Positions 33,981 to 41,825 of a stretch of 46,515 bases of DNA are shown here, piece after piece. Under the pieces are notes generated by a model, which saw only the letters and a program-made list of their open reading frames with translations, made no database searches and was not told the origin of the DNA. The stretch comes from Polyangiaceae bacterium (GTDB lineage Bacteria; Myxococcota_A; Polyangia; Polyangiales; Polyangiaceae), in contig JABFXY010000184.1 in the NCBI GenBank assembly GCA_013361525.1, positions 1-46,515 of the forward strand. Direction: 5' to 3'. How positions within the stretch are numbered: position 1 is the stretch's first letter; each line of letters opens with the position of its first letter. The position numbers were made by a program, and so were the translations under genes.

Positions 33981-34477
33981 GATGTCGAAGCTGGACGATC
34001 GAGCGCCGTCCATACCGCGGGCGGGATCATCCGTGCGCCGCGAAGAAGCAGCAAAAGCGTCGAATCGAGCGTCCCCACGGCCGAAACCACGTCCGCGCCA
34101 GCTTCCTGCAAAAGGGGCGGCAGATCCGCGCTTCGTTCCGCGCCGACATCACGAATGCCCACGACCTCGTCGACTGCGAGCGCGACCCTTCGCTCTTCCA
34201 CTTTGAGCGTCACGAATCGAGTCGGAGCCGCCGCCTCCGCCGACCCTAAGAGGTTGCACGCGTCGACCACCGGTATTGCGTGGCCGCGCACAATCGAGAG
34301 GCCGAGGACAAAAGGCGGCATTGCCGCGAGCGGCTCGATGCTCAAAGGCCTCATCGTCTCCTCCACGTGCTCGATCGGTAACGCGCAGAAGCGCGTGCCC
34401 ACGCGGCATATGAGCGCGAGCCCCCCGAATGGCCGCGATTCCGACACTTCGCCCCGCGCTGGTGATCGAGTCACCAT
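33977..34477 (-). CDS. cheW: CheW-type coupling protein, first gene of the operon
   Basis: 166 aa from ATG 34477. It has the CheW pattern ALICRVGTRFCALPIEHVEETMRP, MPPFVLGLSIVRGHAIPVVDA, FVTLKVEERRVALAVDEVVGI and a C-terminal LDSTLLLLLRGARMI. This is a divergent paralog of the other CheW in the operon. It opens the cluster; the promoter should lie in the 212-bp gap 34478-34689, where I see no clear -35/-10 pair or operator. Confidence 0.9.
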   Translation of the reverse strand: MVTRSPARGEVSESRPFGGLALICRVGTRFCALPIEHVEETMRPLSIEPLAAMPPFVLGLSIVRGHAIPVVDACNLLGSAEAAAPTRFVTLKVEERRVALAVDEVVGIRDVGAERSADLPPLLQEAGADVVSAVGTLDSTLLLLLRGARMIPPAVWTALDRPASTS

Positions 34478-34689
34478 TGAACCTCTTCTTCCACGAGCCC
34501 CCGCCGCCCCGAGCAGACTGGGCCGTAATGACAGCGTTCCTTTGCGTGGATGGCAAGTGATTAGAGAGCAGGCGGCGCTGTCTCTGGCGATGGCGGTGTA
34601 GACGCCTCAGGTGCGATCAGTGTCGATTGTAATGTGGAGTAATGTTCGCTGCCGCCGCCGCACCCGGCGTGGTCAGCCTGCGCTGAGGA

Positions 34690-35343
34690 CTACTGGAAGT
34701 CCTGATTCGACCAGGTCCCGTCTTCCGAGAAGCCGCACGCGACCTTCGAATAGTCGGGGTTCGTCATATTGATGTAATGGCCGTGCGTCTCGAAATCGTC
34801 GCCTGGCCCTTCGTCCCACATTTGTTGGAGACACGTGCCGATGACGGCCTCCGGCGACCCGTAGCCCGGACAGGAGTTCTGCCCGAATTCGCCGCAGTCA
34901 CCGAAGTTGGCGTGGGCCGCGCCGGAGGCTTCATCGTTTCCGGCTTGTTCGTCGACACACGTCTCGGATTTCGTCCAACGCTCGAGCGGAGGAAGACACT
35001 GGCACTCCCACCGGAGCTGATTGATGCGGTCGAAGCAGTCTTTGTTGATGTCGCCGCTCGACGGATAGGGCGCCGGCGCGCACCCAGGAATGGGCGCAGC
35101 GAGTGGGCCGCTGTCGCAAGCAGCCATCGGGAAGCCGCCGACGCCGTTGCCGCCGTCCGCATCACCACCGCTTCCGCCCACGGTGTTTGAATCCGACCCG
35201 CCTGTAGCGCCACCTCCGCCCCCGGCGCCGGCGTTCGAGCCGCCCGCGGAACCACCCCCGGAATCCGACCCTCCCGAGCCGCTGTCGCCGCAGCCGATTG
35301 ATAGAGCGATCGTGAACGTGATGAGCGCTGAGGGGCGGACCAT
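34690..35343 (-). CDS. CAP/SCP-domain lipoprotein
   Basis: 217 aa. Lipobox SIGC (Cys18) followed by a ~50-residue Gly/Ser-rich spacer. The C-terminal ~120 residues fit the CAP (cysteine-rich secretory, PR-1) superfamily: INQLRWECQCLPPLERW, GAAHANFGDCGEFGQNSCPG, MWDEGP and HGHYINMTNPDYSKVACGF. The His/Glu cavity residues (HANF, FGQN, HGHY) are present, and seven or more Cys suggest several disulfides. Known CAP proteins bind lipids or small ligands or act as proteases; the role here is unknown. It lies just downstream, on the same strand, of the protease-lectin gene, separated by a hairpin. Confidence 0.87.
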   Translation of the reverse strand: MVRPSALITFTIALSIGCGDSGSGGSDSGGGSAGGSNAGAGGGGGATGGSDSNTVGGSGGDADGGNGVGGFPMAACDSGPLAAPIPGCAPAPYPSSGDINKDCFDRINQLRWECQCLPPLERWTKSETCVDEQAGNDEASGAAHANFGDCGEFGQNSCPGYGSPEAVIGTCLQQMWDEGPGDDFETHGHYINMTNPDYSKVACGFSEDGTWSNQDFQ

Positions 35344-35402
35344 GGTTGGGGAGGTTATCGTGGTTCGTCGAGGTTTCGATAGAGTTCACGTCGACGAACA
35401 GC

Positions 35403-35452
35403 TCGCCCGCCTGAGCCGAGGCTCGCATTGCGAGGGCGAGCCAGGCGGGCGA
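35403..35452. terminator. Strong hairpin after the protease gene
   Basis: TCGCCCGCCTG and CAGGCGGGCGA form a perfect 11-bp outer stem (35403-35413/35442-35452), with an inner 7-bp stem GGCTCGC/GCGAGCC. It lies 15 nt past the protease stop. There is no T-run, so it may act as a terminator or as an RNA-stability element ahead of the CAP gene. Confidence 0.5.
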
Positions 35453-35466
35453 TCTCGGCCAACCGA

Positions 35467-38151
35467 TTACGGCGCGTTCTGCCCGATGTCGACGAGGTCG
35501 ACCCAACCTTCGAGTGACGACCAATTGCTCCAATTGCGGTTCCGTGCGACCTGCCAGATGTGCCATAGCGCCTTGTCGGCGCCCCGCGCGAAGACCTCGA
35601 GGCGGCCGTCTTGATTCTGGCTTACGTCGATCGAGTCGACCCAACCTCCGAGGGAATGCCAGCCGCTCCAATCACCGTTCGGTACGACTTGCCAGTTGTG
35701 CCATACGGCGTTGTCGGTCCCGCGGGCGAACACCTCCAGGCGGCCGTCGGCGTTCCGGCCCACGGAGAGGCGATCGATGCGGCCGCCGAGGGTGGACCAA
35801 CCGCTCCAACCTCCGTTCGGTGTCGTTTGGTAATTGTGATAGAGCGCGCCGTCCTCACCGCGTGCGAAGAGCTCGAGCCGGCCGTCGAGGTTCGAGCCGA
35901 CCTCGAGCATGTCGACCCACCCTCCTAGGGAATGCCAACCGCTCCAGGGGCCGCTCGGCACGACTTGCCAATTGTGGCGGACGGCGCCGTCGGAGCCGCG
36001 GGTAAAGACCTCGAGTCTCCCGTCCGCATTGCGGCCCACCGCCAATCGATCGAGCCAGCCGCCGAGGGCGGACCAGCCGCTCCAGGCTCCATTCGGCGTT
36101 GTTTGCCAATTGTGGTAGAGGGCCTTGTCGGAGCCGCGGGCGAAGACTTGGAGCCGTCCGTCGCTGTTCTGCCCCACGGCCAATCGATCGACCCACCAGC
36201 CGAGGGTGGACCAGCCGCTCCAGGGGCCATTCGGCGTTGTTTGCCAATTGTGCCAGACGGCCTTGTCGCTCCCACGAGCGAAGATCTCCAGCCGACCGTC
36301 GGCATTGCGACTGGTCGCGAGCAGATCGATCCAGCCGCCGAGGGAGGACCAACCGTTCCAGCCGCCGTTCGGGACGACCTGCGACCGGTGCCACACCGCT
36401 TGATCCGCTCCGCGCACGAACGCCTCCAAGCGGCCGACGGCCCCGATCTTTGCTCGCCTCAACGCGGCCCCTGCATCGAGGAGCGTCCCGACCGGCTTGC
36501 CGGCGGCGGTGTTTACCGCGCTGCCGGTCGTCTTGAGAATGGCGCGTATCTCGCTGTGGGTGAGCGCCGGATTGGCCTCGAGGAGGAGCGCCGCGGCCCC
36601 CGCCACCTTCGGCGTCGCGCCGGAGGTGCCGCCGAACCCATTCGTGTACCCGGTGTCCGAGGAATTCGAAGTCGTGAGGTCGTGGGCGGGGTCGCCCGGC
36701 GCGGCAACGACGATGCGCGGACCGAAGTTGCTGAACCATGCGCGATTGTTCTGCGTTGCGTGATAAGCCGTCGCGCCGACGAGAATGGACCCGGTCTCCG
36801 GGAAGGCTTGGCCGGTATCGTCGACCCCCGCGTCGCGATCGCCATTGCCCGCCGCGACGCATACGACGACGCCCCCCGCGATGGCGGTCTTGATCGCGGC
36901 GCCCACCGAGGGCACTTGCTCGTAGTTGCCGAAAGCGCCCGTCTGCACTTCGAGAATGATGACTTTGCGCTTGCCGTTGCTGCTCGTCGTTCGAACCCAG
37001 TCGATGGCCCGGGCCCAAGCGTTACCGCCGAGCGACGAGCCCGGCCCGGTGTTGGCCTGAACCGCCCAGATGCGCGCCTCGTGGGCGAAGCCGGCGATTC
37101 CCTTTCCATTGGCGGATGCCGCTGCCAGGCCCGTCACGCCGGTGCCGTGGAAGACGCGGTTGCCCGTCGTGACGTCGGTGCCCCCGTCGAAGGAGTTGTA
37201 GGTCTTATCGATGTTCGGGGCGAGATCTTGATGAGTCGTGCGGTAGCCCCAATCGATATCGGCAATCACGACGTCCTTGCCGCTGACCTGGGGCCACGCG
37301 TCGTCGGCGTTGCATCGAAAGACGTACCATTGATTTTCTAGATTCGTCGTCGGGTCGAGCACGACCTGGTCGCTGCTGCCGACGAGCGGATCTGCGAGCG
37401 GGTCGGTGGGCGGTGCGGCTTCACGTCGCGGTGTGGGCGCGCGTGTTTCCGTCACGGGAACCATGGACGGCGGAATGGCACGAGGTACGGCAATGGCGCG
37501 CTCGACCTCGGGGAGCCGGCGCAGCTCCGCGGCGATTGCGACGGTGTCGGCGTCGTTGGGGAAGTGCAACGTAACGAGATTGGCGTAGTGCGGCACGTCG
37601 ACGCCCTGGCTTCGTGCGACGGCTTGGGCCGCCGTTGCTTCCGCCATGTCGATGTCGATCGAAGGCTCCGCGGAGAGCATGCCATGTTGCCTCGCTATTT
37701 CGTTGAATCGATCGAGCGAGGTCGCTTTCGCGGCGGTCGTGAATGCGACGGGGGCGCCCGCGCCGGCAGCGATGGTCGGTGCGACACCCTCGCGAAACTG
37801 CACCTCGACGACACCGGGCTCTCGCGTGCTCCCGTTCAATGCGCCGCCGCCGTTCGGCGGACCATTCGAGGTGCTGCTCCGCGAAGGCATCGAGCCGCCG
37901 GGAGGCGCAGGCATCGCTCCGCTCGCCATGATTGGACCCGGCATTTCACCGGGGCCGGCCGCTGCCATCGAGCCGGGACGCGGCATTCCGTCGCCGCTCG
38001 ACGACGACTTCATCGACGGCGTGGGCATCGACATTTGCGCACCCGGCGCCGCCGATTGAATCGTTCCCGGCATCGGCATGCCGCCGCTTCCGGATGCAAC
38101 GCCCGCGCTCATCGCTGCCGGCATACCGGGCTTCTTCGGTAACGTTGTCAT
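35467..38151 (-). CDS. Subtilisin-like serine protease fused to PLL-lectin-like seven-repeat domain
   Basis: 894 aa from ATG 38151, preceded by GGGGGAGAGA. Residues 1-110 are a Met/Pro/Gly/Ser-rich low-complexity region without a classical signal peptide. Residues ~112-225 resemble a subtilisin propeptide (VVEVQFREGVAPTI, NLVTLHFPNDADTV). The S8 catalytic domain (~270-565) is intact: Asp300 in ADIDWGYR, His335 in VFHGTGVTGL, oxyanion Asn436 in AAGNGD and Ser510 in GGTSGATPKVAG. Residues 573-894 are exactly seven repeats of 46 residues, each GRLEVFARG-DKAVWHNWQ-PNGPWSGW-LGGWVD-like, matching PLL/bacterial-lectin propellers. The protease is therefore likely targeted to sugar-bearing surfaces, e.g. 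prey cells. Confidence 0.95.
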   Translation of the reverse strand: MTTLPKKPGMPAAMSAGVASGSGGMPMPGTIQSAAPGAQMSMPTPSMKSSSSGDGMPRPGSMAAAGPGEMPGPIMASGAMPAPPGGSMPSRSSTSNGPPNGGGALNGSTREPGVVEVQFREGVAPTIAAGAGAPVAFTTAAKATSLDRFNEIARQHGMLSAEPSIDIDMAEATAAQAVARSQGVDVPHYANLVTLHFPNDADTVAIAAELRRLPEVERAIAVPRAIPPSMVPVTETRAPTPRREAAPPTDPLADPLVGSSDQVVLDPTTNLENQWYVFRCNADDAWPQVSGKDVVIADIDWGYRTTHQDLAPNIDKTYNSFDGGTDVTTGNRVFHGTGVTGLAAASANGKGIAGFAHEARIWAVQANTGPGSSLGGNAWARAIDWVRTTSSNGKRKVIILEVQTGAFGNYEQVPSVGAAIKTAIAGGVVVCVAAGNGDRDAGVDDTGQAFPETGSILVGATAYHATQNNRAWFSNFGPRIVVAAPGDPAHDLTTSNSSDTGYTNGFGGTSGATPKVAGAAALLLEANPALTHSEIRAILKTTGSAVNTAAGKPVGTLLDAGAALRRAKIGAVGRLEAFVRGADQAVWHRSQVVPNGGWNGWSSLGGWIDLLATSRNADGRLEIFARGSDKAVWHNWQTTPNGPWSGWSTLGWWVDRLAVGQNSDGRLQVFARGSDKALYHNWQTTPNGAWSGWSALGGWLDRLAVGRNADGRLEVFTRGSDGAVRHNWQVVPSGPWSGWHSLGGWVDMLEVGSNLDGRLELFARGEDGALYHNYQTTPNGGWSGWSTLGGRIDRLSVGRNADGRLEVFARGTDNAVWHNWQVVPNGDWSGWHSLGGWVDSIDVSQNQDGRLEVFARGADKALWHIWQVARNRNWSNWSSLEGWVDLVDIGQNAP
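35470..36435. repeat. Seven in-frame 138-bp repeats (PLL-type blades)
   Basis: Seven consecutive 138-bp units, without indels between them, encode the C-terminal propeller of the protease. Key residues per unit are GRLEVFARG, AVWHNWQ, WSGW and LGGW. Confidence 0.92.
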
Positions 38152-38703
38152 GGTTGTCTCTCCCCCGGGGGATAGGACGAGAAGGCACGTCACCGCCGAC
38201 CCGCCGACAGTGCGCGAGCGTCTCGATCGCATCCCCCGATGTCCAGCGAGTCTGACGCCCGGTGCGCGGGCGATCAACACGGAACGCCCCAAATCTGGCA
38301 TAGCTGCCAGGTCGGCTAACCTGAGCTATTCGTCAGGGTCGTAGGCTACCTAGCCGTCAGTGATAACGACGATATGGGCAGCGTGCCGAGCTCCGCGAGA
38401 GAGGGACGCAATCGACCATTGCGTGCGCCGGACCATTGCATGAAGTCCGCAATTCGAGCGCATTGCTGTTGCTATGGCGGTGGGCGCGGATCGTAATGGG
38501 GGATTCCGGTCCCCACGACGGGGGCGGCGGGTCCTCTTCCGCATCGCGAGGCGGCGATGAACGGCTTTGCGCATCGGGGTCGTCGATTCACCTTCGCGTG
38601 CTTGAAGTGCGTTGCCGGGCGAATTTTGGAGCGCCGGACGTCTTACCGTGCGACAGTGCCCGCGAAGGAACGTTGCGAGCCCTCGCGCAGCGGGGATCGA
38701 TCA
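38152..38703. other. Intergenic region without a convincing gene
   Basis: 552 bp between the protease start and the small-ORF chain. The protease promoter should lie at 38152-38400. A copy of the 64-bp dispersed repeat lies at 38414-38477. A plus-strand frame from ATG 38496 to 38825 is open but competes with the better-supported ORF at 38704. I see no operator, tRNA or terminator. Confidence 0.5.
38414..38477. repeat. 64-bp dispersed repeat, copy A
   Basis: Starts GACCATTGCG and contains CGCCGGACCATTGC and GTCCGCAAT. It aligns without gaps to 43087-43150, most closely in the first 40 bases (35 of 40 identical by my count). Non-coding. Confidence 0.7.
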
Positions 38704-38949
38704 ATGTTGTTTCAGTCACCATCACGAACGCTTGGCCGAGCGGCCAAGGCGGCGCGACCGCGTGCGCTTTGGGTGCGCCGGTGCGGTCCGATTCTGTCGT
38801 TTCTCGCGACGCCACGCACGAATGACCAGCTCCTCGACTGGGCCAGCGAGCGCGCGATGAGCCGGTCGCGCCTCGAGGAGATGTTGGTCTGGCTGCAGAC
38901 CGACGGGCAGCTCGACACGCCGACGGGGGACACATGGACACGGATCTGA
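38704..38949 (+). CDS. Small hypothetical protein, C-terminal wHTH-like
   Basis: 81 aa from ATG 38704; the start is uncertain. The C-terminal 45 residues (TNDQLLDWASERAMSRSRL, EEMLVWLQTDGQLD) look like a helix-turn-helix with a wing and have coding-like third positions, while the N-terminal half is Arg/Ala-rich and less convincing. An overlapping plus-strand frame (38496-38825) competes in the first half. It heads a chain of small overlapping ORFs. No family recognised. Confidence 0.5.
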   Translation: MLFQSPSRTLGRAAKAARPRALWVRRCGPILSFLATPRTNDQLLDWASERAMSRSRLEEMLVWLQTDGQLDTPTGDTWTRI

Positions 38950-38999
38950 CGCGCACGACGGCCGTCGAAGCGGCGAGCGTCGCCGAGGACAGGCGATGA
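38934..38999 (+). CDS. Tiny coupling ORF (21 aa)
   Basis: MDTDLTRTTAVEAASVAEDRR, overlapping the preceding stop by 16 bases and the next start by ATGA. It could be a real micropeptide or only a leader that couples translation of its neighbours. Too short to judge from composition. Confidence 0.25.
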   Translation: MDTDLTRTTAVEAASVAEDRR

Positions 39000-39319
39000 G
39001 GCCGGCTGCTCCGCCTTCCAGCGCGCTGCGCATCATCGACCAAGAGCGCGTGCGCGAAGGCTTCGCGTACGAGTTCGCTTTGGACGAGCAAAGATTGACC
39101 ATTACGATCGGGCCTTCGCCGGAGCCGACGCGATGGCGCGTCGAGGCCAAAGGCCGGCTGCGAGCGACCGAGGTCCGGCATTCCGTCACTGCGGAGGCCG
39201 CGACGCGCGTCGACGCCGTCCGCGCGGCCGCCGTCGAGTGGGCGAAGGACACGGATCGACGGCTCGCGTTCGACTGGCAAGCCATCGAGACGTTACTCGG
39301 CGGAGTCAAAGCGCTGTGA
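38996..39319 (+). CDS. Small hypothetical protein
   Basis: 107 aa from ATG 38996. No signal peptide. A beta-rich half (EGFAYEFALDEQRLTITIG, TRWRVEAKGRLRAT) is followed by a helix (ARVDAVRAAAVEWAKD) and ends FDWQAIETLLGGVKAL. The composition is clearly coding and the fold looks compact alpha+beta. No family recognised. Its TGA overlaps the GTG of the following gene (GTGA). Confidence 0.8.
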   Translation: MRPAAPPSSALRIIDQERVREGFAYEFALDEQRLTITIGPSPEPTRWRVEAKGRLRATEVRHSVTAEAATRVDAVRAAAVEWAKDTDRRLAFDWQAIETLLGGVKAL

Positions 39320-39531
39320 CTGCAAAAGAAGCATTGGTCGGAAGGCTCACCGCCGCCGAAGCGGAGCTATCGTCCGCGCAATTGGGATTGGATGACGCCC
39401 TCCGGGCGCTCCTGGTGGGGTCTCGCATGCGCAAGGTGGCAATCTCGAGAGAGGTCCAGGACGCCTTTTCCAAGCTTCGCGCCGCTCGCCGGGAGCTCAC
39501 CGCGGTGCAGGCGGAGCTGGCGCTCGCGTAA
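39316..39531 (+). CDS. Small coiled-coil protein
   Basis: 71 aa from GTG 39316, coupled to the preceding gene by a GTGA overlap. Almost entirely heptad-like helix (LVGRLTAAEAELSSAQLGL, VQDAFSKLRAARRELTAVQ), so an antiparallel hairpin or dimeric coiled coil is likely. It ends directly against the stop of the converging AraC gene with no spacer. Function unknown; co-translation suggests it binds the 107-aa protein. Confidence 0.72.
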   Translation: MTAKEALVGRLTAAEAELSSAQLGLDDALRALLVGSRMRKVAISREVQDAFSKLRAARRELTAVQAELALA

Positions 39532-40524
39532 CTACTTCACGCGCAAACCGTGCCGCTCCGCCGTTCGCCGAAACGTCGCGGGGCTCGCGTTCTGCCAGCG
39601 TTTGAATGCCCTGCTGAACGACGGGACGCTGTCGTATCCGACGCGGCCGGCAATGGTCGCTACCTTCTCGTCGGTATCGCGTAGGAGCTCGGCGGCGCGC
39701 GCGACGCGCCAGCGTGCGAGGTATTGGAGCGGCGGCTCGCCGACGAGCTCGGTGAAGCGCGCGGCGAATCCGGAGCGCGACATACCCACGCGGCGGGCGA
39801 GCTCTTCGACGGTCCACGGATCGTCGACGCGCGTGTGCATGAGGTTGAGCGCGTCGTAAATGCGTTGATCGGCGAAGGCAGCGAGCGCGCTCGGCGCGCA
39901 GCCGCCCTGGTGTGCCGTGGAGCGGAGCGCGAGGACGAAGAGGACGTCGGCGAGGCGCTGGAGGACGAGGCCCGTCGCAGGCCGCGGTGATCCCGTCTCG
40001 GCGAGGACGAGCTGCACCGTCGCGAGGATCCACGGGCCGGAGACGGCGTCGGTCGCCGAGAGCACCACGAGGGGAGGCATGTCTCGAACGAGCATCGGCT
40101 CGCGTCCGCCGCTCAGCTCGAAGAAGCCGGCGATCACCGTGGTGGCTGCGCCGCGCCCGCCTATCTTTCGAGGGGTCAAGCTGGGTGAGCAAGGACCATC
40201 ACAGACGAGAATCGGTTCGCTGTCGGGCGCGTCGCGTAGGACGTGCGGGGTGCCGTGCGGGACGAAGCCGACCTCGCCGGGCGACAGGACGTGCACGCGC
40301 TGCCCTTCGACCTCCAGCCGAGCGCTCCCCCGCGCGACCAGATAGAAGCTCGCCCGAGGCAACCGCGGTGTTCGTAGTCCCCAGGGCGCGCGCGCTTCGA
40401 GCGGTTTGTAGAGGGCATGCCGAATGAGCGAGGCGCCGAGCACGTCGCCGAGCACGTCCGCCCGAGGATCCTGAAGGTCCAGCGGCGCTGGCGTTCCGGA
40501 TACGTTTCTTGGAGTTTTCGGCAT
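39532..40524 (-). CDS. AraC-family regulator with cupin sensor domain
   Basis: 330 aa. Residues ~20-200 are a cupin sensor (AraC-N/cupin_6): SFYLVARGSARLEVEGQRV, SPGEVGFVPHGTPHVL. Residues ~225-325 are the double HTH: TVEELARRVGMSRSGFAARF and VATIAGRVGYDSVPSFSRAF, with PLQYLARWR between. It is divergent from the Old Yellow Enzyme gene with only 35 bp between the starts, so it probably controls that gene and itself from overlapping promoters. Confidence 0.95.
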   Translation of the reverse strand: MPKTPRNVSGTPAPLDLQDPRADVLGDVLGASLIRHALYKPLEARAPWGLRTPRLPRASFYLVARGSARLEVEGQRVHVLSPGEVGFVPHGTPHVLRDAPDSEPILVCDGPCSPSLTPRKIGGRGAATTVIAGFFELSGGREPMLVRDMPPLVVLSATDAVSGPWILATVQLVLAETGSPRPATGLVLQRLADVLFVLALRSTAHQGGCAPSALAAFADQRIYDALNLMHTRVDDPWTVEELARRVGMSRSGFAARFTELVGEPPLQYLARWRVARAAELLRDTDEKVATIAGRVGYDSVPSFSRAFKRWQNASPATFRRTAERHGLRVK

Positions 40525-40559
40525 GGCTCATCCATACCACCGGCCGTAACTCAGTGCCC

Positions 40560-41672
40560 ATGACAACCAAGTCTCTCTTCGACTCCGTTCGTCTCGGCCG
40601 CATCACGCTTCCCAATCGTCTCGTTATGAACCCGATGACGCGCAGCCGCTCGGACACGGAGGGGCGCGTGGGCGAGCTCACGGTGACGTATTTCGCGCAG
40701 CGCGCGACCGCCGGATTGATCATCTCCGACGGCATCGCTCCGTCGCCGAATGGGAAGGGTTATCCGCGCATTCCCGGCCTGTGGAGCGACGCGCAGGTCG
40801 AGGCCTGGAAGCCCGTGACCAAGGCCGTGCACGACGCGGGTGGACGCATCTTCGCGCAGATCATGCACACAGGACGCGTCAGCCACCCGGCCAACATGGT
40901 CGCGGGCTCGAAGATCGTCGCGCCGAGCGCCGTGCAGCTGGACGGTCAGATGTGGACCGATGAAAGTGGCATGCAGGCCTATCCGGTGCCCGAGGCGCTC
41001 GACGACGCCGGCGTCGAGCAGGCGAAGAACGAATTCGTCCACGCGGCGAAGAACGCAATCGCCGCCGGCTTCGACGGTATCGAATTGCACGGTGCAAACG
41101 GCTATTTGATTGAGCAGTTCCTCTATCCGGGCACCAACCGGCGCAGCGATCGCTGGGGCGGCTCGGTCGAAAATCGCATCCGCTTCGCCGTCGAGGTCAC
41201 GAGAGCGACAGCCGCTGCCATCGGCGCCGACCGCGTGGGCCTGCGCATCTCACCCTACGGCAAAGCCAACGGCACCAGCGAATATCCGGAGACAGACGAG
41301 ACGTACATGGCGCTAGCGAAAGCGCTCGCGCCACTCGGGCTCGCGTATTTGCATGTCGCCGACCACTTCGGCGCCACCAACGGCGGCCCTGGCGCGTATC
41401 CCAAGCTCGAAGCACTCAAAGCCAAGCTTCGCGACATCTGGGGTGAAGGCCCGTTCCTCATTGGTGGCAGCTTCGAAAAGGACTCCGCCGTGCGCGCGGT
41501 GAAGGAAGGCACGACGGACTTGGTCGGGTTCGGCAAGGCGTTCATCGCCAATCCCGATTTGGTGCGACGCTTTCGCGAAGGGCTCGAGCTCAGCGCGCCG
41601 GATGCGACGACGTTTTTCACGCCGGGGGCGAAGGGGTATACCGATTATCCGAGTGCGGCTCAGGAACCTTGA
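40560..41672 (+). CDS. Old Yellow Enzyme-family NADH:flavin oxidoreductase
   Basis: 370 aa from ATG 40560; longer frames overlap the AraC gene. FMN-dependent TIM-barrel ene-reductase: SLFDSVRLGRITLPNRLVM start, QIMHTGRVSHP, the substrate-binding ELHGANGYLIEQFLYPGTN (His/Asn pair and Tyr), RSDRWGGSVENRIRF and VGFGKAFIANPDL. It reduces activated C=C bonds of enones, nitro compounds or electrophiles with NAD(P)H. With the divergent AraC regulator it forms an electrophile-stress module. Copy 3 of the palindromic element lies 30 nt past its stop. Confidence 0.97.
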   Translation: MTTKSLFDSVRLGRITLPNRLVMNPMTRSRSDTEGRVGELTVTYFAQRATAGLIISDGIAPSPNGKGYPRIPGLWSDAQVEAWKPVTKAVHDAGGRIFAQIMHTGRVSHPANMVAGSKIVAPSAVQLDGQMWTDESGMQAYPVPEALDDAGVEQAKNEFVHAAKNAIAAGFDGIELHGANGYLIEQFLYPGTNRRSDRWGGSVENRIRFAVEVTRATAAAIGADRVGLRISPYGKANGTSEYPETDETYMALAKALAPLGLAYLHVADHFGATNGGPGAYPKLEALKAKLRDIWGEGPFLIGGSFEKDSAVRAVKEGTTDLVGFGKAFIANPDLVRRFREGLELSAPDATTFFTPGAKGYTDYPSAAQEP

Positions 41673-41702
41673 GGCGACGGCAATGGGGTTCCTTCACGGC
41701 GG

Positions 41703-41739
41703 AAAAGCGTGTGGTAAACGTGATGTTTACTACACGCTT
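41703..41739. repeat. Dispersed palindromic element, copy 3
   Basis: AAAAGCGTGTGGTAAAC (41703-41719), loop GTGAT, GTTTACTACACGCTT (41725-41739). Over its length it is identical to copy 1, but it lacks the final two T. It lies 30 nt after the OYE stop, again 3' of a gene. Confidence 0.88.
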
Positions 41740-41825
41740 CGCCGAGACTCGAACGTGCCAGCAGAACGAATCGCGAAGGTCGATCGGCGGGAACCGGCGG
41801 CCCACTTGAGGGTCTACATGTCGGC

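Noticed and set aside
35470..36435. CRISPR-like regular repeats
   Set aside because: The 138-bp periodicity is protein-coding, in frame, and corresponds to seven propeller blades.
38496..38825. A 109-codon plus-strand frame starting MGDSGPHDGGGG
   Set aside because: It overlaps the ORF at 38704 in another frame. Its composition is borderline, and the alternative leads into a clear helical C-terminus and coupled downstream genes.
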